Positions 23,990-34,625 of a stretch of 64,000 nucleotides of DNA are shown piece by piece. Each line of letters begins with the position of its first letter. The stretch's first letter is position 1. The stretch spans positions 3,633,420 to 3,697,419 of the forward strand of contig JAQFVV010012510.1 of the NCBI GenBank assembly GCA_028023455.1. The letters run 5' to 3'. A program made the position numbers and the translations under genes. Below the pieces are notes generated by a model. The model ran no database searches and was not told the DNA's origin. It saw only the letters and a program-made list of their open reading frames with translations. Origin of the DNA: Epiperipatus broadwayi (lineage: Eukaryota; Onychophora; Udeonychophora; Euonychophora; Peripatidae).

Positions 23990-25200
23990 AAAATTAATAA
24001 TAAATTCAGCTAATAATTACAGATGGAGATTAGGCAAAATATAAAAAATGATGTTAGAGTACATGGGAAGATTTTTTAAGACAATAGGAAACTAGAATAA
24101 ACATACAAATGATTCAACGAGTTAATATAAAATAATAACCCAGTATTAATGGAACTATTGCTATAGTTTAAAGTGTAAAATTTAGTTAGAATAATCTAAA
24201 CCAAATACATTTTAATATGCTGAATAATGAACTGCATAATACATTAATGAAAACAATGAAATTGATTATCAAAACTAGGGACAGAATGATAAAAAGAAAA
24301 AAGAGGAAAGGTAATAAGATAAAGTAGATAAAGAAATTAAGAGAAAGAATGACATAAGAAAAATATTTCAAAGAAATTGAAAAAATCATATGAAAGGTTA
24401 AGAAAAATTAAATGAAAAATTATACAAAGATCTAAAAATTACTAATAATCTTGAAGACAATAATGAGGGCATCTCATAAGAAAGCAAAAGACTGCTACAA
24501 GATGAAAATTAAGCATTATAGAACTCTATAAAGATCAAAGTTATGATGAATGTAGAAATTGTAAGAGAAGAAGTTATAAAAGAATTAAGGAGCTAAGGAG
24601 AAGCAGTAATTTGCTTCAAGCAGGATCAGAAAAAAATGTATTTAAAAGAAACCATTAGAACTTAAACCAACTGAATCTTTAGTCATGAAAAGGAATGTAT
24701 TTACTAAATAAGAATTTTTTTTCTAATCAACAGCATTTGAATTTTAAAGAAATCAAAGAGATCACACTCAACAAATATTTGTGAAATCATTGAGTGGTAA
24801 AACTATAACTCTGAAAATTCACACGTAATGATTGTGGGAAAGATTGAAGCTTAAATTTAGAAGAAAGAATATATATATAATTTTCAGTAGCAAGCAATTG
24901 GAAGATGATAGAGACATAGATTTATATGTCTATACCTTTCACTTAATATTGTGTCTCTAAAATGTATTGCAATTCACTTAATATTGTGTCTCTAAAATGT
25001 ATTGCAATTTGATTGAGAATAAAAAGAAGAGTAATGATATTTATGGGATGAAGCTATTAATTTAGTAACCGAGTAGATAAATGTGTTTAAAATGAATAAT
25101 AAGATTGAGAAACAAGAAGCAGGAAGATACTGTAAATGTAAAAAAATTGCAAGCTTTATAGAAACAATATATACATTCAAAGATCAGCCTTTCAAGCTAA
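23990..25200 (+). pseudogene. RTE-type LINE ORF2 relic, linker region
   Basis: Translated pieces such as IIKTRDRMIKRKKRKGNK, LRERMT-EKYFKEIEKII and MNVEIVREEVIKEL resemble the basic linker between endonuclease and reverse transcriptase in RTE ORF2. Many stops. A 35-bp tandem duplication lies at 24940-25009. Weak by itself; supported by other RTE pieces nearby. Confidence 0.4.
24940..25009. repeat. 35-bp tandem duplication
   Basis: CACTTAATATTGTGTCTC... occurs at 24940 and 24975 as nearly perfect adjacent copies. Confidence 0.9.
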
Positions 25201-25209
25201 TTGTGCATG

Positions 25210-26460
25210 CGTTTTCTGCGAGTGTTAAATAATAAATGAATATTCACTCTACAATACAAGATATAGTATTTATGCAGGAATAAAAGGAATCCTCTCATTC
25301 CTATGACTCAAATTCTTTTATATGAGCAAATCTGAAGTACTGTTGAGTAAAGCGTGAGAGTAGAATTCTCACTTTAAATTACTATACAATATATGAAAAG
25401 AACATATATGAAGAGATAAGAAAATTCAACATTTGAAAAATGTGATCATGTTATTAGTAGCCTGATACACAGCTATAAATAAATACATGTTATGCAGTTT
25501 GGTCATTAGTCAATAACAAGTTTAAAGGAGCATCATAAAAAATTATTATATTGGCTTTAATCTTTAAGAATGAATTATTTGATAATTGACCACATAATTT
25601 TGGTAATGTATTGAATTAGAAATATTAATTGGTTAAGAAGACCCAATATTTAGCATTAAAATAGATTAATGGTTCCATGATAAGAAATTGGTGTCTTTTG
25701 AAAACCTACTGTGATGAAAAATATATAGGATCTTATTGAAATAATTTTTATAATAAAATATAATCTTAGTTTTCTTGTATAAGCCATCCATATTTATTAT
25801 AAAATGTTTTTAAAAGACTGTGACCATCCGTTTGTTTCATGTACCATCAGTACCATGAAGTTATGTCATTATGGTAGTGGATTTGATATAATTTATAAGA
25901 ATTATAGTTATGAAATAGAAAAAAAAAATTATGATAGAAATATTGGAAGAAAATCACAAAATATTGTCATGAATGATAAAACATAACAAGGTAATGATGA
26001 TTGAATATATACCATGAAAGATTATTTGGTGAATAGGATGGTTCTTTGAATATTTCAGCTGAATTTAGTTTTATTTGTTACTTTAATGTTAATGAGTATA
26101 AAAGTTTATATGTCATTTTATTTGAATGATTCATTTTTGATGGGAAAATTTTGTTATATTGCTTTAATAATTTATAAGAAATTTAATTTCTGGTTATATA
26201 TATGAAGAAATTTGATATTAATAAAGAAGATAGCAAAGATTCCATTTCTATTTATTTGATGAACATATCGATTTTATTTTTATACATAGTTTAAGATCCA
26301 TAACATTAAGAAACATTAAAATAGATTGTATTTTTTTTTTTAAATGCAAATATAGATCAAATTTATTACCTTGAAATGTGAAAAATCTCCATTTTTTTTT
26401 CTTTTCATAATATATTGATTCCAGTTAACTAAAAAAAGAAATATTGTAATATATTAATTA
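25210..26460. other. No recognised feature
   Basis: AT-rich intron sequence. The open frame at 25804-25986 is not recognised. Confidence 0.4.
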
Positions 26461-26467
26461 AAAGTAA

Positions 26468-26760
26468 TATGTCCAGCCCAGCTCCACTTCAGTCTTTTAA
26501 TTTTTTCAATGAGGTCAATAACATATTGCTAGAAGAGATGATAATAGATGGACAATTGAAATCTTAAACTGAATTCCAATAGATTGTAAAAGACCCAGAA
26601 AGATACCACATGTGAGATGGATGGATGAAATAAAAAAGTGTGCAGGGGTGATGTGGAAAAGAAATGCTAGAGATCGGAGATGGATTGAACTTGAAGAGAC
26701 CTTTATTCTGCAATGGATTGATAATGGTTGATGATGCTAGTTAATTAAAAGTGTAACAAT
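26468..26760 (+). pseudogene. RTE LINE 3' end with 5' inversion
   Basis: Plus strand from about 26525 reads ARRDDNRWTIEIL, then CKRPRKIPHVRWMDEIKK and CAGVMWKRNARDRRWIELEE to FILQWID, the RTE ORF2 C-terminus with a single TGG-to-TGA stop. The segment 26468-26524 is inverted: on the minus strand it reads VIDLIEKIKRLKWSWAGH, exactly the residues that precede ARRDD. The structure matches twin priming during target-primed reverse transcription. Confidence 0.8.
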
Positions 26761-27031
26761 GGATCTATAGAAAGACAGATTTTAATTGTATTATATAATC
26801 AATAATAAAAATAAAAATTTAATTGTATGAGTATTTTTTAAGAATGTTTATATCCAGTTTTAATACTTTAATGAATAGTAACAGATAATGAAGAAGAATG
26901 AATTATACCCACATATATAAAGCAATTTATTATTTACATAAATATGTTATTTAATTGCGTTTATACATTTTAAAATAAATGATTTCATAGCATTCATTAA
27001 TGTAATATTAAGTCATATTTTATAAAACAGG
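26761..27031. other. AT-rich intron sequence
   Basis: No supportable feature. Confidence 0.5.
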
Positions 27032-27465
27032 CAAAACTCAATATACGTATTGCCACACACAGCAAGCTGGAATAATCAATGGGTTCCAGAAGGCTTGTGC
27101 ATAAAATCCCCATCTAGTGCCTACTCATCCAATATCCTCAGACTAGTTCAGGCAAAACTCACTATATGTATTGCCACACACAGCAAGCTGGAGTAATCAA
27201 TGGCTGCCAGAAGGTTTGTGCATAAAATCCCCATCTAGTGCCTACTCATCCAATATCTTCAGACTAGTTTCTGTCTTGTGGTCTTCATCAGTGAGGAGCC
27301 TTGGATCTGAAGCACTGCACCAAGCCACAAACCAGAAACTAGTCTGGGGATATTGGATGAGTAGGCACTAGATGTGGATTTATGCACAAGCTTTCTGGCA
27401 TCCATTGATTACTCTAACTTGCTGTGTGTGGCAATATGTATAGTGAGTTTTGCCTGTTTTAACAA
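27032..27465. repeat. Family B cluster next to ACY1 exon 2
   Basis: A truncated minus copy (27032-27150) is followed directly by a longer minus copy (27151-27300) and a plus copy (27325-27465). The truncated copy stops at ACTAGTT, inside ribozyme stem III. The cluster ends about 130 bp before the exon 2 acceptor. Confidence 0.85.
27256..27297 (-). ncRNA. Family B hammerhead, core intact, stem II weak
   Basis: CTGATGA, GAAAC and GTC are all present. Stem I TCCTCA/TGAAGA has one mismatch. Stem II has lost its GGC/GCC pairing (now GAC and GAC), so activity is doubtful. Confidence 0.55.
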
Positions 27466-27592
27466 CAGTTATACAAAAGCAGAAGTGGTGGGCATGTCAT
27501 ATTTTATAGTAGACATTTTTATATTTATCAGATTTGATTTATATTATGTAATTAATATTTTTGATATCATATCTTTAATATTCTTTGTTTAG

Positions 27593-27657
27593 ATGCTGCT
27601 ATGCGATTTTTAAAAAAATATGCAGATGTGCTACGGTTGACTAGTAGGATTGTTGAG
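27593..27657 (+). CDS. ACY1: Aminoacylase-1, coding exon 2
   Basis: Starts after TTTGTTTAG and ends at GAG before GTAATT. Phase 1 joins the G of exon 1 to give Asp-33, then AAMRFLKKYADVLRL and SRIVE (residues 34-54). This aligns column by column with the second coding exon of vertebrate ACY1 (G-AAVAFFEETARQLGL pattern; Ala-Ala, Phe, Ala, Leu and Val-Glu kept) and has the same boundaries. The usual Gly of PDYG is Asp here. It was missed by length-based ORF searches because it has only 65 bases. It lies 130 bp from a family B repeat cluster. Confidence 0.87.
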
Positions 27658-29055
27658 GTAATTTAAAGGTGATTTTTATTCTAAGAAAAACTTATTATTA
27701 TCCTCATCATTATTTTATTAATAATAGTCACAATAATTTATAAAATTTTCGTTTTAAAAAAAAAATCAAATGTCTTAATTTGCAGGAGTTCATTATAATT
27801 TCAAACATTGGAAGGATAATTGGAGTCATGATCAAAGGACATAGAGCTCCAAATTTCAGTATTGTACTAAGTATATTCTATTACATATTGTTTTTTGTTG
27901 ATCCTGACATTGTCAAGATGTTGCTAGCATCATACATACAGTTTATATCATTCTGATTATTGACTATAGATAGTAAATATATATTGATGTTGGCAAAGTT
28001 TTAAAACGTTCATCTTTATCAGTTGCTTGGAGTTTGGGATCCAGTATTAATTCCCTGATGTCCTGTGGTCCATAGTATAAGAAAACGATTGGTCATATCT
28101 CTTTCCTTCCTTTTTTTTTTTCAAGCAAAACTGAAGGGATTGAAGAGTGCATCTTTTCAATCCCTTCTCCTGCAACACCTATAGTCACATCTCTATCTTC
28201 TCTCCCAGATCTTTCTTCACTCACTAAAATTTATTTCCAAACTTTTTCTTTTTATATTAATTTTGCGGATTAACTCAACATTACGTCATGATGAGCAACA
28301 TGAAGGTGAAATTATATTTGTCATATTATTAGACGTTATTAGAAAAATTTATAATGCTGATGCCATTAGAATAAGAGAGTGATGATCCGTGACATGGGAT
28401 GGCTTCTACATTATGATTATGAACATGTTCTTAAAAAGCTTGATAACCAAAATGGACTTTAGATCAATCTATAGAAATGAGGATTACAAAAATTAATATT
28501 TATTTGATGGCTACTAATATTAATAATCTATTTCCAGTATTCTTTTATCTTCATCAAGAAGTATAATAATTATTTCCTATTGCATTGCCAAATGTATACC
28601 ATATAATATTCAATTGAGTATTAATATCATCATTAATAATAGCAGCCACTTGCAAATGAATAATGGTCATTTCATCTTCAAGAGGGGAAGAAAAACAATA
28701 TATAGAGTCTAATAAAAAATGCACTAAGAAATTTATGATGACAATTAAATCAATCTGGATCCTCAAATACATCTGCATATAGAACACATTTACTATTCTG
28801 TTTATTTAATATTTTATGATGCTGTTTTTTAACTTCTTTTGCAACAAGCTTTTCTTTGTGAAAGATTTCAGTACAATGTCTAATTTATGGCCTCTATTTT
28901 ACTCTATTCTTACTCATATTTTTCTTAATAAAAACTACTCATTATATTTTTTTGTACTGTCTTTGAAATAATCTTTATAATAACTATAAAATATTTTTTA
29001 GGAAACGATTTTATTGTTCATTCATTTTATATATTCAATCCAATAAGTGTTACAA
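27658..29055. other. Start of ACY1 intron 2, no recognised feature
   Basis: Includes a pyrimidine-rich stretch at about 28105-28215 and an unrecognised minus-strand frame 28554-28787. I could not assign either. Confidence 0.4.
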
Positions 29056-29297
29056 TGTAAATGGATTATGTTCTGTACATGAGGGGTCAGAGTGACTTGT
29101 GGTCAACATGGTTAGAATGAAAAGGTTGGCACCAATGAGGGTTTTGAGTGTTTTATCATTCAGATTTTCAATGAAATGGATGGCTGAAGAGTTGTGGGTT
29201 GGAGTGGATTGAAGTCTGTCCATTAAAGTATGAAGATTTGCAATCTTAATATAAGCTGAGCATTGATTGAATATATGTGTGGAGATGTCAATCTGGA

Positions 29298-29339
29298 CCA
29301 ACTGATGAGTCCTGGTTTAGCACAAAATATGTATGTTGG
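29298..29339 (+). ncRNA. Family A hammerhead, inactive copy
   Basis: CTGATGA kept, but GAAA is AAAA and the residue before the cut site is G, which hammerheads do not accept. Confidence 0.6.
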
Positions 29340-29774
29340 CGATTATTTCTCTTTTCAATATGTTTATGATCTTGTGGGTCAGCAGTATGAGGTAGATGGA
29401 TAGTTGAGAGTCATGTGAAAGTCTGAGTTCAAACCCACTATTTATTATATATTAGTGTGCAGTTATGAAAAAGCCTATACTGTAGAAAAAAATTATATAT
29501 TAAAATATAGTGCTGTAAGATCTGCCCATCCCTCATATATGTATGTAAATGGATTATGTCCTGTACATGAGGGGTCAGAGTGACTTATGGTCAATGTGGG
29601 TAGGATGAGAAGGTTGGCACCAATGAGGGATTTGAGCATTCCATCATCAGATTTTCAATGAAATGAATGGCTGAAGAGTTGTGGGGTGAAGTGGGTTGAA
29701 ACCTGTCCATTAAAGTATGAAGATTGTCTATCTTAATATATGATTATATATATGTGTGGAGATGATAATCTGGA

Positions 29775-29816
29775 CCAACTGATGAGTGCTGGTTTAGAAC
29801 GAAATACATATATTGG
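29775..29816 (+). ncRNA. Family A hammerhead, best core
   Basis: CCAA-CTGATGA, stem II opening with the canonical G-C pair (GTGCT/AGAAC, one inner mismatch), CGAAA, ATA/TAT stem III with loop CA, cleavage after ATA, then TTGG pairing with CCAA. All catalytic positions (C3, G5, G8, G12) are present. Predicted cut between 29812 and 29813. Confidence 0.75.
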
Positions 29817-29915
29817 TGATTATTTATCTTTTCAACATGTGTGTGATCAAATCTGTCAGCAGTATGAGATAGTGTGGATAGTTGAGCGTCATGTGAAAGT
29901 CTGAATATTGGGTTC

Positions 29916-30500
29916 TATAATGTCATATGTAGCAAGGTGATGGATATACTGATTAGACTTACGATCTCACCATTGTAGTTTTAGAATTAGAACATTCTTA
30001 AAAGTTTATACTATGTGGATCTCAGAGATCCAAATTTCCCTTCCCTTAGCTAAAATAACAGTTTTATATTGTGATGACTGTGAATTGGGTCACATAACTG
30101 ATAGAAGATTTTAAAGATGTATAAAATAGGGAGGATTTGAGATTAATAAATTAACTTTAAATAAAGATTTTGATATTGTAACAGCACAAATATAAGAGAT
30201 TAAATAAAAAATAGCCAAAAAAATATTTGTTATATAACAGGGTGCCGTCCCGAATTTATATATTTTAGGAACAAAGGTGCAGTTTTGAATAATTTAATTG
30301 TTCGCCCATTTTATTATTCAGTGCATTTTAATTCTTTCAGAAGAAATTTATAAATGACTTTTGGTATTGTGAGGACTATAAATTAAAATATTTTTCATAA
30401 TAATAAATCAATAATCACAACAACTAAATATTTGTAATTGCTATTCATTTAAAACATTAGAAAAAGCAAACAAAAAACATTGGGACAATGTGAAAGAAAG
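29916..30500. other. No recognised feature
   Basis: AT-rich spacer between two family A arrays that face each other. Confidence 0.5.
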
Positions 30501-30504
30501 AGAG

Positions 30505-30625
30505 AGCTAGATGTCAAGCGTTGGTGGCTTAGCGGTTAGGATAGCTGCCTTCTAAACAGTTGGCCCGAGTTTGCTTCCTGGTCCAATGCTTTGATATATG
30601 GAAAAAAAAAAAGAGAGAGAGAGAG
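30505..30625 (+). mobile_element. tRNA-derived SINE with A-rich tail
   Basis: The tRNA-like part AGCGTTGGTGGCTTAGCGGT to CCAATGCT folds with a 7-bp acceptor stem (AGCGTTG/CAATGCT, one G-T). The anticodon loop CTTCTAA suggests a tRNA-Arg(UCU) ancestor. An A run and (GA) repeats follow as a tail. The T-arm is weak, so it is a SINE rather than a functional tRNA gene. Confidence 0.7.
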
Positions 30626-30739
30626 CTAGATGATATTTTAATGTAATTTCTCATACTTAAAAAAAGTTGATGTTTTATGTCATCTTGTAAAATTTTTGAA
30701 AAAAAATCTTAATGTACATATTTTTTATATATCAATATA

Positions 30740-31312
30740 ATAATTGAAACACAGGCTTATACTATACCTGTGTTTATATATGTAATATATAGGGTATATG
30801 AGCACAGACTTACAGATGACCCATCACTCTCCAGTCTATCTAATAACACCAATACACTCAAAGCACATATATGTTGAAAAGATAAATAATCACCAATATA
30901 CATATTTCATGCTAAATCAGCAATCATCAGTTGGTCCAGATTATCATCTCCCACACATATATACTATAAGTGCTCAGATATATATTAAGATAGACAATCT
31001 TCATACTTTAATGGACAGGCTCCAAACTACTACACACTCCAACTCTTCAACCGTCCATCCAATTGAAAATCTGATGATGGAATGCTTGAAGGCCACCTAG
31101 AGGCCAAGATTCTTGTCACACCCATGTTGACCTAAAGTCAATCTGAACCCCACATGTACAGGACATAATCCATTAAATACATATGCAAGGATGGGCAGAC
31201 ATCTCTACAATGTAATAACTGAAACACAGGCTTATACTATACCTGTGCCTATATATGTAATATATAGAGTATATGAGCACAGACTTTCAGATGACCCATC
31301 ACTCAATATAGT
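30740..31312 (-). repeat. Family A array, opposite orientation, truncated second copy
   Basis: GAAACACAGGCTTATACTAT occurs at 30746 and 31221, period 475, followed in both by GAGCACAGACTT and the family A outer end. The first unit has a complete body and ribozyme; the second is cut off after GACCCATCACTC. Confidence 0.85.
30893..30934 (-). ncRNA. Family A hammerhead, core intact
   Basis: CTGATGA and GAAA present, stem I CCAA/TTGG, stem III ATA/TAT with loop TG, cut after ATA. Stem II has four pairs; position 10.1/11.1 is T-T. Confidence 0.7.
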
Positions 31313-32270
31313 ATTTTGTGTTCATTTTTGTTAGAGGTTAGAAGAGGTATTTAATAAATATTGCTCTGACATGGCCATTGTCATCAGTTATGTACTAAAA
31401 TGCAGGCCCCACATTTTAGTACAATTACTTTAATTAAACTTTGTTTCTTATTCTATCTTTCAAAATACTTATTGTTTTCTTTATGAGATAACTAGCTAAC
31501 TCTTTTCTCTTCCTCCCTTTCTTTGACAATTGATCCTTCCAGCATGTTTTTTTATAATCTCATATTTTTTTAATTTGGAAATTCAATCCAAATTCTTTTA
31601 TACTTTTCTCTTATAAAAAGTAATTCAATCTGCTTATTCTCTTTCAAATCTATTATAAGTTAAATAATTAATAGATAGAAAATTCAGACTAGTTTTTAAT
31701 TTGAACACTTCTTTATTTTTAATTCCAAATCATACTTTCATTTTCTCCAAATATACTTAATCTCAAAAAATGCTGGATTTTTGCCATGGACAAAAGATAA
31801 TGGTGCCAATAATAAGAATGAAAATAACTTATACTCCTCTCCATCATTTTCTTCCTCTCAAGATCTTGCTGTTTGAAATCTTTGTCATTTGTAAATTTTG
31901 ACTTTGTTAAAGCTATCTTTTATTTTTCATGAGTTACCATTTTGTGGGATGAATGTTTTTTATATTTTTTATAATTATCAACAGAAGAAAAAATCAAACT
32001 GTACGTGATTGGTTCATTCAATATTTAATTTGTCTCTAGGATCTGACATTTTTCTATTTAAACTTTTATTTTGCTTGATTTTTTTTTTTTGAATTTACTA
32101 GGAAGTCATTAATCTTATCAATTCATTTTTTGTAATGATATTTGAAATGATGTAATTTATTTTCTTGTAGTTTGAAATTAATTGATTTTCTTACAGGAAA
32201 AGCACATCATCTTTAAATCCATGTAAATATGTTGCAATTAATTATATACAAATTATATTAACTTTTAAAC
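31313..32270. other. No recognised feature
   Basis: AT-rich intron sequence with no supportable motif. Confidence 0.45.
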
Positions 32271-32411
32271 AATGAGGATTGCCAATTCCTCTACAAGCTT
32301 TGTGAGGGTCAGGAGTTGGGGGGAGGGGGGTCCTGACAGAGATATTTTAAGTGCTGGCTCTGACTATGCATTTATCACAAAGCTTGTAGAGGAATTGGCA
32401 ATCCTCATTGC
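32271..32411. repeat. Inverted repeat with perfect 35-bp arms and a G-rich loop
   Basis: Arms AATGAGGATTGCCAATTCCT... (32271-32306) and its exact complement (32376-32410) enclose a loop with GGGGGGAGGGGGG and a smaller GGTCAGGA/TCCTGAC inverted repeat. Flank 32425-32450 (CAAGCTTAAGAGATATGGTC) resembles the outer end of family C. Confidence 0.9.
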
Positions 32412-33220
32412 TTATAACTTACAAGCTTAAGAGATATGGTCATGTGATCTATGGCTCTTATTTTGACTATATTAACTTTTTTCCCCATCAATGGGGAAAA
32501 GTGCTAAACACTCCCCCTCCCTCCAATATTTATAAAAATAGAATTAATAGATTTATAATAACTTGTTTTTTAAATGTACACTAAATTATTTATCATGTGA
32601 CATATATAGAATAATTTGGTAGAATAAGAATATTATTATTATTAGCCTGACCTTTTTTTTTTTTAATTTTCTCAGAAATAGTTTCATCTTATCTTTTAGT
32701 CAAAAATTTTATTTTATCAGTTCTCGTTATATAAGAGTATGAGTTTTTTTGTTAAGTTTTTTTTTTTTTTTTACTAAAGTCAGATAGAAATAATTAAACC
32801 TAGCAATGGCTATTACTTATTATCAATGGCAGTTTTCAATTCTTACTACCCCTTTATCTCAATTTATTCTTGCATATCGTTATACATACAGATACATAAT
32901 AAAATATATTATTTTCAGCAAATTAGAACTTTACTGAGTCCACCCATCCCGCCTGCATTCATAGAAATTAGGTGCCCCTAAAATATTAAGAGATCGTTTA
33001 TATCTACCATTATTTCATGACAGTGTAGATATAATACTATTAATTCAGATCTCTTGATTCTGTTGCCATCCTAGATTAATGTTTGTACTGAATTGGCATA
33101 TATCAATAAGAAAACGCTTCATTATAGATATTCAATTTTTAAAATAACTATTTGTTGCTGCAAATTTAAATATTTGAAAACCAGGCACTCTTCACAAACC
33201 TGGCGCTTTAATTGTAAATA
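32412..33220. other. No recognised feature
   Basis: AT-rich, with long T runs near 32650 and 32755. Confidence 0.5.
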
Positions 33221-33521
33221 TAGGGGATTTGAACTCAGACTTTCAAGCATCCACTAACTATCCACACTATCTTATACAGTTGATACACATGACCACACAC
33301 ATGTAGAAAAGATACATAATCACCAATATTCGTATTTCATGCTAAACCGGCAATCATCAGTTGGTCCAGATTATCATCTCCCACATATATATATAATCAG
33401 TGCTCAGTTTATATTAAGATAGCAAATCTTCACACTTTAATGGACAAGTCATGGGTATCAGTTGTATGAGATAGTGTGGATAGTTGGTGGATGCTTGAAA
33501 GACTGAGTTCAAATCCCCTAT
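33221..33521. repeat. Family A palindrome, truncated right arm
   Basis: Left arm full from GGGGATTTGAACTCAGACT to the body. The right arm keeps only the outer end and rejoins at 33449. A GAGTTCAAATCCCC box B-like word closes each end. Confidence 0.85.
33323..33364 (-). ncRNA. Family A hammerhead, core intact
   Basis: CTGATGA, GAAA, stem I CCAA/TTGG. Stem II has a mismatch (C-A) and a T-T closing pair; stem III has two pairs. Confidence 0.6.
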
Positions 33522-33842
33522 ATTTGCAAATTTAAATAATTTAAAAAGTAATTTTTAATATTTATAGAATTGATTATGTATACATTTACAAATATTTTCT
33601 ATATATTTAATTTTAATAATAATATATAAAAAATTTAAAATATGCAGTTGATCTATTTTTATATGGCAAAATTTACATATTATAGTAGTAGTTATATTCA
33701 AATATAAGTATACTCGCTATGCTAAACTTAATGTAATTAGAAGGAACTTGAATTCAGACTTTCAAGTCTCCCTACAGTTATGCACTCCATCTTATACAAG
33801 TAATACACATGACCACTTATATGTGAAAAAGATAAATGATCT

Positions 33843-33884
33843 TCAATATATGTATTTCGTGCTGAACTAGCACTCATCAATTGA
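33843..33884 (-). ncRNA. Family A hammerhead with compensated stem I
   Basis: Stem II is perfect (GTGCT/AGCAC) and GAAA is kept. The outer stem I pair has changed on both strands (CCAA/TTGG to TCAA/TTGA), keeping pairing. Core C3 is T (TTGATGA), which should reduce activity strongly. Confidence 0.6.
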
Positions 33885-34189
33885 TCCAGATTACCATCTC
33901 CCACACATATATACAGTCAGTGCTCAGTTTATATTAAGACAGCAAATCTTCAAACTTTAATGGAAAAGCGTCAATCTTCTCCACTTTCCAACTCTTCAGT
34001 GCTACATTATCAGATTTTCAATGGTATGGAGAAGTTGAAGCTTGCTCATTAAAGTTTGAAGATTTGCTATCTTAATATAAACTAAGCACTGATTGTATAA
34101 AATGTATAATGTTCTTTTCACATTAAAACGGAGATTATAATAAGTAGAATACAGTGATTGTATATATGTGTGGGAGATGGCGATCTGGA

Positions 34190-34231
34190 CCAACTGATGA
34201 GTGCTGATTCAGCATAAAATACATATATTGG
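34190..34231 (+). ncRNA. Family A hammerhead, inactive copy
   Basis: CTGATGA and stem I intact, stem II GTGCT/AGCAT, but G12 of GAAA is lost (TAAA). Confidence 0.6.
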
Positions 34232-34503
34232 AGAGCATTTAATATTTTCACATGTATGTGGTCGTGTGTATCAGTTGTATAAGATGGAGTGCATGGCTGT
34301 AGGGAGCTTGAAAGTATGAGTTCAGGTCCTTTCTAATTATATTATAATAGTATAAATTTGATAAATAAAAAAATGTTATACCACATTAATCAAACGAATT
34401 CCTCTTCCTTTCTGATTGTAAAATTTCTTTTTTAAAAAATCAACTATAAACATAAAAAAAAGAAGAAGAAATTACCATTAAATTTATTTTACTTCTGGGA
34501 GGG

Positions 34504-34528
34504 GTGTGTGTGTGTGTGTGTGTGTGTG
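34504..34528. repeat. (GT)n microsatellite
   Basis: About 12 GT repeats after a short G run. Confidence 0.95.
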
Positions 34529-34625
34529 CAAATCATGAATTAAATAGAGAGCCATTAACTAGATAAGGAAAAAATATGGCATTTATCTTAATTAGTGTTT
34601 ATTAATTTAAGGTACTTAGTAAATT

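Larger units (their letters stand above)
29056..29915 (+). repeat. Family A direct tandem dimer
   Basis: Two head-to-tail copies start with GTAAATGGATTATGTYCTGT at about 29056 and 29545. Both contain ACATGAGGGGTCAGAGTGAC and a hammerhead (29298-29339 and 29775-29816). The ribozymes are 477 nt apart. The second copy lacks the last part. This is the arrangement from which two ribozyme cuts would release a unit-length RNA. Confidence 0.88.
33733..34342. repeat. Family A palindrome, two full arms
   Basis: Arms of about 290 bp converge near 34020. Outer ends both read CTAATTATATT/AATGTAATTAG and AAGGAACTTGAATTCAGACT. Each arm has a hammerhead. A 70-bp extra segment interrupts the right arm (about 34095-34160). 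Confidence 0.85.

Noticed and set aside
28554-31100. Frames at 28554-28787, 29050-29301 and 30798-31100
   Set aside because: The last two are translations of family A repeats in different copies; the first is unrecognised and isolated.
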